Of a stretch of 64,000 nt of DNA, positions 30,382 through 37,611 are shown piece by piece. Numbering within the stretch: the first letter of the stretch is position 1; the number at the start of each line of letters is the position of its first letter. The position numbers were made by a program, and so were the translations under genes. A model generated the notes under the pieces. That model did not search any database, was not told the origin of the DNA, and worked only from the letters and a program-made list of their open reading frames with translations. The DNA comes from Planctomycetia bacterium (GTDB lineage Bacteria > Planctomycetota > Phycisphaerae > UBA1845 > UTPLA1): positions 2,604,001-2,668,000 of the forward strand of contig JABTTW010000001.1 of NCBI GenBank assembly GCA_015075745.1, read 5' to 3'.

Positions 30382-32577
30382 TTACTTGTCGTCCAGAATC
30401 TGAGATCCGTACAAGGTTTGATAGAGCTTGCAGCGCTCCATGAGTTCCGGATGCTTGCCCGAATCGACCACACGGCCTCGGTCAAGAACGACGATGCGGT
30501 CCGCCTGGAGAATCGTCGAGAAGCGGTGGGCGATGATCAGTGCGGTCCGACCCTCCAGAAATCGCTCCACCGCGTCGTGAATCTTCTGCTCGCTCTCGCT
30601 GTCGATCTGACTGGTCGCCTCATCGAAGATGAAAATCGGCGCATTGCGCAGAATCGCCCGGGCAATGGCGATGCGCTGCTTCTGACCGCCGGAAAGCTGC
30701 GTGCCGTGTTCCCCGACGTATGTGTCGTACCCTTCGGGCTTCTCGCAAATGAACTCGTGTGCGTACGCGGCCTTCGCCGCATCGACGATTCGCTCGTGGT
30801 CCGGGTCGGGGCCGGGCGGAAACCTCTCCGGGTGCCGTCGACGCAGGACAAGCCTCCGGAGCAACCGGTCGTCGCCATAAGCGATGTTGTTGGCGAGGGT
30901 GTCGGCAAAGATCACGCTGTCTTGCGTGATAAGGCTGATCTGCCTTCGGAGTGACCACATCGAGTAATTCGCGATGTCCCTGCCGTCAATAAGAATGCGG
31001 CCTTCCTGCGGATCAAAGAATCGCATGAGCATGGCCAGAAGGGTTGTCTTGCCGGATCCGTTAGGCCCGACGAAGGCGATTCGCTCACCGCGCTTGATCG
31101 TCAGACTGATTCCATCAAGCGCGGGCCTTTCGCTGCCTGGGTAGGTGAAGTGAATGTTCTGCAGCTCGATGCTCTCGCTGATCGTCGGCAATACGTCGGC
31201 ATCGTGACGACCGGATTCTTCCGTGGGCAAATCGATAATCTCGAAGACGCGGTCCAGCGCGGCGTTGGCCTGCTGAATGCGGTTGTAGAAAGATGACATC
31301 TTTCGCACGGGATCAAACATGCCCGCCATGCACGCGGCGATCGTGGCGAACTTTGCAAAGTCCATCCGATTGTCGAACATCAGATTGGCGAAATAGGCGA
31401 TGGCCCCGATCGCAACAAAGACGCCCATCACTTCAAAGGCAGGCCCGGTCAGCGCGTCGGTGCGCTCGATCTTCATCTGCTGCCGCAGCATGTGCATGTC
31501 GACGGCGTGGAGATGGCGGCGCTCGTAGCTCTCCATCGTGTAGCCCTTGACCACGCGAATCCCGCTCAAAGCGCTCTCCAGTGCGTTGAGCATCCGGCCG
31601 TATCCCTGCAGAAGACCCTTGTTCGCCTTGCGGATCATCTTGCCGAATTTGCGGATCAGAATACCGGCGAGTGGAGCGACGGCGACGGTAATAAGCGTGA
31701 TTCGCCAGTCGAGAAACAGGGCGAATGCGAATGCGAAACCGGCCTTCAGCGGCTCGCGCAGGCTCTTGGCAAAGACGAAGTTGAGGCCGCGATAGATGTC
31801 CTGGCTGTCCTGAACAAACCGGCTGACCGTATCGCTTACGCCACGCGAGGCGAAGTAAGAAACGGGAAACCTCAGCACCCGGTCATACATCTGCCGGCGA
31901 ATGGCAACGACGGTGCGCCCCGCGACAAGGGCGATCAGATACTCACCGAAGAATCGGCACACGCCGCCGACCACCGTGATGACGAGAATGGTCGCGAAGA
32001 CGATGGAGAGCGTCCGCATCTTCGCTTCCTTCGTCGTCTCGGCAGGCAGGAGACGTCCGATCCGAAGCAGCAGGTAATCGAGCGATTTCAGATCCTTCAG
32101 TTGCACCGTCGCGGAATGCGTCTCTCCGGTTCCCGGATGCAGCACTTCAATCGTCGCGTCCGATCCCTTGGGCAGGGCCGTCACCTCGCGAAACGCCTCC
32201 GGTCCGGAGAGCTTCTGCCCGTTGAGGCTCACCACCGTGTCACGATCCCGCACCCCTTCAGGTAGCTGCTTGGCCCCCTTGGTAGCCACGATCTGGAGTT
32301 GCCCGTCGGACTCAATCAACAGAAAGCGAAGCCGCTTCTCGCTGATCGTCTGATCCACCCAGGTCGGAAGGCTCTGGTTGTCGGCCATCAGCTTGATGAC
32401 CGGCAGTAGCGTCACGATGTTCAGCGAGTACGTCATCGCGAAGATGACGATGCAGAACAGGCCGGGATACAGAGTACGGAAGTACGGCCGGGAAAAGCGC
32501 AACACGCGCATGAAATGAATCGGTGAGCCGCCCTTGCGGGTGGTATCAGACTGGTTGGCGCTTGGGCCTCCGGGCAT
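30382..32577 (-). CDS. MsbA-like ABC exporter with a PDZ-like periplasmic insertion
   Basis: Half-transporter of about 731 residues (usual ~580-600). TM1 (LFCIVIFAMTYSLNIVTLLP) is followed by a ~120-residue loop with a PDZ-like core (about 95-165: GVRDRDTVVSLNGQKLSG, then SDATIEVLHPGTGE). TM2-TM6 follow. The nucleotide-binding domain has Walker A VGPNGSGKTT, LSGGQKQR, FIFDEATSQID and AHRFST. Between the Q loop and signature there is a ~20-residue Arg/Pro-rich insertion (LRRLVLRRRHPERFPPG). ATG 32577 is preferred because AAGGAG lies 11 nt upstream; a GTG at 32601 overlaps that site. Lipid or lipopolysaccharide export is plausible. Confidence 0.88.
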   Translation of the reverse strand: MPGGPSANQSDTTRKGGSPIHFMRVLRFSRPYFRTLYPGLFCIVIFAMTYSLNIVTLLPVIKLMADNQSLPTWVDQTISEKRLRFLLIESDGQLQIVATKGAKQLPEGVRDRDTVVSLNGQKLSGPEAFREVTALPKGSDATIEVLHPGTGETHSATVQLKDLKSLDYLLLRIGRLLPAETTKEAKMRTLSIVFATILVITVVGGVCRFFGEYLIALVAGRTVVAIRRQMYDRVLRFPVSYFASRGVSDTVSRFVQDSQDIYRGLNFVFAKSLREPLKAGFAFAFALFLDWRITLITVAVAPLAGILIRKFGKMIRKANKGLLQGYGRMLNALESALSGIRVVKGYTMESYERRHLHAVDMHMLRQQMKIERTDALTGPAFEVMGVFVAIGAIAYFANLMFDNRMDFAKFATIAACMAGMFDPVRKMSSFYNRIQQANAALDRVFEIIDLPTEESGRHDADVLPTISESIELQNIHFTYPGSERPALDGISLTIKRGERIAFVGPNGSGKTTLLAMLMRFFDPQEGRILIDGRDIANYSMWSLRRQISLITQDSVIFADTLANNIAYGDDRLLRRLVLRRRHPERFPPGPDPDHERIVDAAKAAYAHEFICEKPEGYDTYVGEHGTQLSGGQKQRIAIARAILRNAPIFIFDEATSQIDSESEQKIHDAVERFLEGRTALIIAHRFSTILQADRIVVLDRGRVVDSGKHPELMERCKLYQTLYGSQILDDK

Positions 32578-32743
32578 TCGCGTCTCGGCTCCTTCCAGCA
32601 CCCCTGGGCCCCCGCGGGTGGACGGGGCATTCTAGGGTAAGACCGCTTCCGCCGAAATGCGACGAAGCATTCCGCGCAACGGCATCTGGATTGGGCGGTC
32701 GCGATCCGATATTTCCGGACGATCTGGGGAATAAATGACGAAA

Positions 32744-33049
32744 CTACGCGATTTGTTCGCCGGTCCGACGTGTATAGGTGACTTCCTCCGGGGCGAAGAG
32801 GGCAATCCCCTCGGCGCGCAGGCGCGGGGCATGGTCAGCAAGATACCGATCAAACGCCTCCCGCGAATCGAACCAATATTGAGCGACAAGTGTGGCGGCC
32901 GGCGAATCGAGGCGTATGACCTTCCCGTCCAAAGCCCCCGCGGCGACGACGTCCGCGATGTGCTTTGCGCGCAGCCACTCTTCCCAGCGAAGCGCCGCAT
33001 CTTCGTGAGTGAAGGTAGCCTGGACTTCGTAAAGAATCCGCCCGGTCAT
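32744..33049 (-). CDS. DUF4286 family protein
   Basis: 101 residues with a ferredoxin-like dimeric alpha/beta plan: ILYEVQATFTHEDAALRWEEW, then VVAAGALDGKVIRL, TLVAQYWFDSREAFDRYL and APRLRAEGIALF. These match the DUF4286 family, which has no established function. The ATG overlaps the stop of the upstream nuclease gene by 4 bp, so it is translated after it. Cytosolic, without a signal. Confidence 0.8.
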   Translation of the reverse strand: MTGRILYEVQATFTHEDAALRWEEWLRAKHIADVVAAGALDGKVIRLDSPAATLVAQYWFDSREAFDRYLADHAPRLRAEGIALFAPEEVTYTRRTGEQIA

Positions 33050-34923
33050 GGATTAAGGAACGCCTGAATGAACAGGGGAATATCCGCGCCGTTCGCCGAC
33101 GCTGAGCCGTCGAAGTCGGATCGCTCGACGTGACACGGCTCCGTGTCGAGATCCACCAGCACCTGCGCGAAGGCGTCAACATCATCCATATCCACGTCGT
33201 CGTCGCAATCAACATCGGCATTACCGCCGGGCACCATCACGACAAGCGTCAGCATGAGTGAGTCACTCGCCTCCCCGGGGATGTCCTCATCGCTCACGTC
33301 AATCTGTACGAGGCTCTCATAGGTGCCGGGTGCAAGGCCGGTGGTGTCAAACGAGAAGTCGATCGTCGATGAAACGGGGCCGATGCCGCTGGTCAGTGTA
33401 GGACTTCCGCCGCCAAACGGGGCCGCCACACCCGTGACGCCGTCGATGTCGAGCGTGGCCTGGTCCTCGTCGTGACCGAGATTAAAGATTTCGACGGGCA
33501 GCGGGTGGACGCCTGAGTTGGCCTGGAGCGACTGCGAAATCAGCTTTGCGTTTACTTCAGAGGTGTTATCGAAAGAGGCACTGGCAGGGCGTAGCACGCG
33601 AGTCTCCATATTGAAGTCGGGGTCGAGCACCTGCGCCGCCTGGCTGGCGGAAGTGACATCAACCGATCCGGCAAAAAGGCCAACGGTGCTGGTATCGAGC
33701 ACAAGTGGCACGATCTCGGCAGGGTCGAGCGCCGGAATGACGCCGGTTGCCGAACCCGACAGGATGCCGGAGCCCTCAATCTCGTAATCGAGTTCATCCG
33801 CCCCCGCTGCAGTGATGGCTTGGGCGACGTTTCCTACTTGCACCTCAGCGTTGACCGCGGCCCCCACAATCACGCGGCCGCAGTCGCAACTAAACGACGC
33901 GCTCAGCACCGCAGGTAACTGGTAATCCACCACCACCGGCACGTGGTCACTCGCGGTCTTCAGATTCGTTGCCAGCGCGTTCGATCGCGGGATGTCCAGC
34001 GGATAGTAGGTGTTGTTCCCTGCGTTGATGTCCGTGTCGTAGTGGTTGCCATCATTGCCGAGCGCGCGACATGTTCCAGGAATCAGCGCCAGTCCCTCTC
34101 CGTCGTTGAATGCGGCGGTGATGTGCTGATGATCGAATCGGTCGTCCATTCCGCCGGCGACGAGTGAGCAACCATTGCGGCAGGGCGCCTGGGTGTGCTT
34201 GATCGCATTGCCCGCTCCGGCCCACGAACCGGTCCCCAGCGGGTCGAATGATTGGCCGTTGCCCGGTGTGGAAAGAAACTTCAGGTAGGCGGATTCTAGG
34301 TTGTGATAAACATTCCAGTCGCCGGTGTAGATGATGTGCGTCCCAGCGGGAAGCGAATCGGCATTGGAACGAACCGCGGTCGCGCCTGAAAGTCGTTGCG
34401 CGGCATCGCTGGAGTTGGGTGAAGCCTTGAGATGGCAACTATAGATATAGAAGGTCGCCGCGGGTGAGTCGTAGTCGATCAACCTCAGCTTCCAGCGGTC
34501 GGCGTTCCGGCCTGCGCCGGTGGAGATGTCCACGTGTCCCGCGACTTCTTCCACGAGCATGTCGGAGCGGTAGTACATCGCCTGAGCGCCGGCCGAACTG
34601 GACTCGCTGGTATTCGGCGGCGTGTTGATAGTGAAAGTTCCCAGGGCATAGGTGACGCCCGGCGGGGCGACGGTGTTGAGCATGGCGAGGAGAGGCGCCG
34701 CATCGGCACTACCCATCTCCTGAAATGCATAGACGTGCGGGGCGACGGCGAAGCCGGGTTTGTCGTCATTGTTCAGTGCCACGAAGACGGCCTGAAGGGC
34801 GGCCTGATTGCCGTTGAGCCGTGCGACGTTGTAATTGACGACTCTCAGTTGTGCTTGGGCGGCGGGCGTGAGAGCGCCGATGAGCAACGAGGCGATAAGG
34901 GCCGGGGCGATGAACTTTTTCAT
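33046..34923 (-). CDS. Secreted endonuclease/exonuclease/phosphatase protein with dockerin-like tail
   Basis: 625 residues. Signal peptide MKKFIAPALIASLLIGALTPAAQA. The EEP domain (about 25-340) has VVNYNVARLNG, FQEMG (Glu), IIYTGDWNVYHN (Asp, Asn) and TASDHVPVVVDY (Asp-His), the usual catalytic set. A central beta-sandwich region (about 345-560) follows. The C-terminus (about 565-625) holds two Asp-rich calcium loops (ADVDCDDDVDMDDVDAFA and SDFDGSASANGADI), as in dockerin type I repeats used by planctomycetes. Substrate could be nucleic acid or phospholipid. Start ATG 34923 places the signal peptide at the N-terminus. Confidence 0.88.
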   Translation of the reverse strand: MKKFIAPALIASLLIGALTPAAQAQLRVVNYNVARLNGNQAALQAVFVALNNDDKPGFAVAPHVYAFQEMGSADAAPLLAMLNTVAPPGVTYALGTFTINTPPNTSESSSAGAQAMYYRSDMLVEEVAGHVDISTGAGRNADRWKLRLIDYDSPAATFYIYSCHLKASPNSSDAAQRLSGATAVRSNADSLPAGTHIIYTGDWNVYHNLESAYLKFLSTPGNGQSFDPLGTGSWAGAGNAIKHTQAPCRNGCSLVAGGMDDRFDHQHITAAFNDGEGLALIPGTCRALGNDGNHYDTDINAGNNTYYPLDIPRSNALATNLKTASDHVPVVVDYQLPAVLSASFSCDCGRVIVGAAVNAEVQVGNVAQAITAAGADELDYEIEGSGILSGSATGVIPALDPAEIVPLVLDTSTVGLFAGSVDVTSASQAAQVLDPDFNMETRVLRPASASFDNTSEVNAKLISQSLQANSGVHPLPVEIFNLGHDEDQATLDIDGVTGVAAPFGGGSPTLTSGIGPVSSTIDFSFDTTGLAPGTYESLVQIDVSDEDIPGEASDSLMLTLVVMVPGGNADVDCDDDVDMDDVDAFAQVLVDLDTEPCHVERSDFDGSASANGADIPLFIQAFLNP

Positions 34924-35488
34924 GGGTGTGTACTCAGTGATGGCCGCCTGATCGCCCTCCTCGGTCCAAGCGCCGGCATGCAAGACCATTATAACAGTAT
35001 TGGAGACCTTTGAGGCCAGATTCAGTCTTTCGGACCTCAACAGGATTTTGTGAGGACAGTCCGGGATTGAGGCAGATTTCGATTGACCCGTAAAGGTTCC
35101 TATAGATACACTTTGGGTGTGGGCCTGAAGTGGTCGCGTTTGGTCCTCCAAAAATGGGCGGACGACCGACTCGATTCGCGAGGGTCCGCGGCGGAGCAGC
35201 GGCCCAACGGCCGCTTTTCCGCACTGGGCCCGCTGGCGACGGTCGGCGGGCGGGTTTCGGCCCGACGGCGCCAGTCACATTTGTTTGCCGGGCGTCTGCC
35301 GGGGAGTCGGCCCTTTGAAGTGGAGGTGATCCGTGGACATAGGTAAACGTTGGAGGCTGCTGTAGGGCAGCGAACGTGGCTGCTGCCAGCAGCCTTACTC
35401 AGCTTCGCCCGCCGGAAGTCCATGCGGACTCCGGCGGGCCTTTTTATTTGCCGAGTGATGGATGGGCCTCAAGCAGCGAGCGGCGCGC
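34924..35488 (+). ncRNA. Structured intergenic region, putative small RNA ending in an intrinsic terminator
   Basis: No gene fits in these 565 bp, but the plus strand has a chain of strong hairpins. These are AGCGGCC-CAAC-GGCCGCT followed by TTT (35198-35218), GGCTGCTG...CAGCAGCC (35355-35394, with an inner GGCAGC/GCTGCC) and the terminator at 35407-35448. No plus-strand coding gene ends here, so the terminator implies a non-coding transcript, perhaps starting near 35110. I do not recognise 6S, tmRNA, RNase P or SRP RNA signatures. The exact 5' end is not determined. Confidence 0.35.
35407..35448 (+). terminator. Intrinsic terminator with no coding gene upstream
   Basis: GCCCGCCGGAAGTCC, loop ATGC, GGACTCCGGCGGGC (one bulged base), then CTTTTTATTT. 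It faces the thioredoxin gene, which ends at 35489 on the other strand. Confidence 0.7.
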
Positions 35489-35815
35489 TTAGGCGCCGGC
35501 GAGGGCCGCCTGGAAGTCCTTCTTGCTGGTGAGGCCGACGAACTTTTGTGCCACTTGCCCGTCCTTGAAGATCAGCACGGTCGGGATTGCCTGAATGTTG
35601 TACTTGACCGGCGTCTCGCGATTGGCCTCGGTGTCCATCTTGCCGACCTTCACGCGGCCGGAATACTCCGTGGCGAGTTCGTCGATGGTCGGGCCGAGGG
35701 CTTTGCAGGGCATGCACCAGTCGGCCCAGAAATCGACAAGGACCGGCTGGCCCGATTGGAGTACTTCCGATTCAAAGTTGGCGTCCGTGAATTCGAGTGT
35801 ATCTGGTCCGGCCAT
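35489..35815 (-). CDS. trxA: Thioredoxin
   Basis: 108 residues, the standard size. Active site WCMPC (33-37) where WCGPC is usual; Asp26-type residue in VLVDFWADW; cis-proline in QAIPTVLIFKDG. Cytosolic disulfide reductase that reduces among others thiol peroxidases, and the divergent neighbour is such a peroxidase (tpx). AGGAG lies 8 nt before ATG 35815. The Met for Gly in the CxxC loop may shift its redox potential; this is inference. Confidence 0.95.
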   Translation of the reverse strand: MAGPDTLEFTDANFESEVLQSGQPVLVDFWADWCMPCKALGPTIDELATEYSGRVKVGKMDTEANRETPVKYNIQAIPTVLIFKDGQVAQKFVGLTSKKDFQAALAGA

Positions 35816-35942
35816 TTCTTAAATCTCCTGTGTCGCGTGACTTCGTCCGGCCCCCTCTGGTCCGCCGGAACATGGGTAGGGTCAGACGTCGTGCCTGTCC
35901 GCATCATATGTTTAGATGGCGTCCATCGCCGATCGGTTTCGG

Positions 35943-35970
35943 ATTCTAGTAGGATGGGTACACAAGTCAA
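35943..35970 (-). promoter_or_regulatory. Promoter of trxA
   Basis: Minus strand TTGACT (35970-35965), 16-bp spacer, TAGAAT (35948-35943); about 128 bp before the ATG. Confidence 0.6.
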
Positions 35971-36004
35971 AAACGGCCGTTACGCAAGGCCCAGGCGTGA
36001 TTCG

Positions 36005-36033
36005 TTGACGACTGCACGCCCCGAAATTAGAAT
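36005..36033 (+). promoter_or_regulatory. Promoter of tpx
   Basis: TTGACG (36005-36010), 17-bp spacer, TAGAAT (36028-36033); start codon 66 bp downstream. It lies divergently 34 bp from the trxA -35, with the same -10. Confidence 0.65.
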
Positions 36034-36098
36034 CTTCAACCAATTCAGAAGTCAAGAACCCATCCAAATGTCGCACTCGAATCAAGGGAGATGACACC

Positions 36099-36605
36099 AT
36101 GTCCAGAACGTGCACCCTTAAGGGAAACCCTTTGGATCTCGCGGGACCGGAGCTGAAGGTCGGCGATACGGCCCCGGACGCCGTGCTGAAGAAGTCGCTG
36201 GTCGATGATTTCAAGATCAGCGAGTCTGCCGGCAAGGCGCGGATTTTCAGCGTGGTCCCCTCGCTGGACACGCCGGTCTGTGCCGAGCAGACGAGACGGT
36301 TCAACAAGGAAGTCGCCAACCTGCCCAACGTCGACTTCTACACCATCAGTTGCGACCTGCCGGTGGCGATGAGCCGCTTCTGCGGCGCCGAGGGCATCAA
36401 CACCGAGCGGATGAAGACGCTTAGCGATCATAAGGAGACCTCCTTCGGCCAGGCCTACGGCGTCTTGATTCCCAAGCTGCGGATTCTTTCCCGCGCCGTG
36501 TTCGTCGTCGATGCGTCGAACAAGCTGCGCTACGTCGAGTATGTACCGGAAGTCGCCAGTCATCCGAACTACGACGCCATCCTTGCCTGCGCGAAGGGGC
36601 TGTAA
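36099..36605 (+). CDS. tpx: Thiol peroxidase (Tpx)
   Basis: Atypical 2-Cys peroxiredoxin, 168 residues, reducing lipid and hydrogen peroxides with thioredoxin. Peroxidatic Cys61 in PSLDTPVC and resolving Cys95 in SCDLPVAMSRFC, the same positions as in E. coli Tpx. Family N-terminus LKGNPLDLAGPELKVGD. GGGAGATGACACC precedes ATG 36099. It shares the upstream region with trxA, fitting a peroxidase/reductant pair, and has its own terminator. Confidence 0.96.
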   Translation: MSRTCTLKGNPLDLAGPELKVGDTAPDAVLKKSLVDDFKISESAGKARIFSVVPSLDTPVCAEQTRRFNKEVANLPNVDFYTISCDLPVAMSRFCGAEGINTERMKTLSDHKETSFGQAYGVLIPKLRILSRAVFVVDASNKLRYVEYVPEVASHPNYDAILACAKGL

Positions 36606-36660
36606 TTTTTCGATCGGCCGGGCGAGAAATCGGCCGAGACGAGACGCGCGAGCTTGACAA

Positions 36661-36690
36661 CGGTCGGCAGGTTTGCCGGCCGTTTTTTTT
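36661..36690 (+). terminator. Intrinsic terminator of tpx
   Basis: CGGTCGGCA, loop GGTT, TGCCGGCCG (one G-U pair), then eight T. Confidence 0.85.
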
Positions 36691-36784
36691 GCGCCGCGAG
36701 CGGGCCGGGAGATCGCCGGATTCGAAGTGACATAAGGTGACACAAGCCTCTTGCGGATTGTGGTAACGCTTGTGGCGGGCGCGG

Positions 36785-36825
36785 GTTGGGGTGGTTCGCG
36801 ATTTGGGTGGTTTTGCGTGGAAACG
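36785..36825. repeat. Imperfect 41-bp direct repeat, copy 1
   Basis: Begins GTTGGGGTGGTTCGCGA and ends AAACG. It matches 37116-37156 at 36 of 41 positions by eye. Confidence 0.8.
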
Positions 36826-36876
36826 TCGAAACGTCGAAACGTCGAAAAGTCGAAACGTCGAAACGTCGAAACGTCG
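36821..36876. repeat. Tandem repeat, seven copies of an 8-bp unit
   Basis: Unit AAACGTCG, seven head-to-tail copies; the fourth reads AAAAGTCG. The period of 8 is not a multiple of 3, consistent with non-coding DNA. The first copy abuts the end of the 41-bp direct repeat. Confidence 0.95.
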
Positions 36877-37115
36877 AAATGGTGAGCGGCGGCGGGGTTG
36901 CGTGGGGGCATTCGAGAGGGTCCAGGCAAATGCAGAGGCGGCGGTGCTGATTGGGTCGCCGGTTGGTGTTGATGGCGATTGGGGGGCCGGATTTTCTGGG
37001 ACCGCTTGCTGACGCGCGCGGCTCGGATTGGGGGGGCGGCGAGCGAACAAATCGATGGTGACAATAGGCGAAAAACGTTTTTTGGGGGCGAATGCAACTC
37101 GCGTGGTGGACATGT

Positions 37116-37156
37116 GTTGGGGTGGTTCGCGAATTAGGCGGTTTTTCGTGAAAACG
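37116..37156. repeat. Imperfect 41-bp direct repeat, copy 2
   Basis: Second copy of the 36785-36825 repeat, 331 bp downstream, same orientation. It is not followed by the 8-bp tandem array. Confidence 0.8.
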
Positions 37157-37611
37157 CTTAAGGTGAGACACGACCGGTGTATGCCCGAATGTGCATGGCA
37201 AATTTCGGGAAATTTCGCTTGTAAGTCTTTGAAAAATGAGCCGGGAAGGTGACCCAAGTGAAACGCGAGCTGCGCGCGGGCGAGCATCCGCGACAACTCT
37301 TCGGAATTGTGTCTCGCGACGGGGGTTGCTGGTTGGCCGTCGCCAAACGGCAAGCCGCATCGAGGCCTGCCGCCGGGGGATTGCTCACGCGGTGACGTCC
37401 TCGCTTGCGCTTCGGGCTGGTATGGGCTTTGGATGGGTGCGGATGTTCGCATAGCAAAGGAAATGCTTGCTCCCTGTGCGCGCGGATTTTTTTCTTGAAG
37501 CGGGCGGAGTTAGTGGGTGGAGGAGGGGCGCCGGTCAATGACCGCCGGGCCGATGGCGGTAGAATGCGCTTTCGAGTGGGAGGTGCATCTTCAATCGGGA
37601 GGCGCGATCAC

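Larger units (their letters stand above)
36606..37611. other. 1-kb non-coding region with short repeats
   Basis: Long open frames on the minus strand run through here, but they cross the tpx gene and are made of repeated peptides, so I do not call them. The region holds the tpx terminator, an 8-bp tandem repeat and a 41-bp imperfect direct repeat (36785-36825 and 37116-37156). It also contains the presumed promoter of the FdhF/YdeP gene, with a TAGAAT at 37559. It is G/T-skewed on the plus strand. Confidence 0.6.

Noticed and set aside
36821..36876. CRISPR array
   Set aside because: The unit is 8 bp, directly tandem, with no spacers and no cas genes nearby.
36045..37452. Three long open frames on the minus strand (350, 343 and 263 codons)
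   Set aside because: They overlap tpx antisense and each other in different frames, and their peptide repeats come from the DNA repeats.
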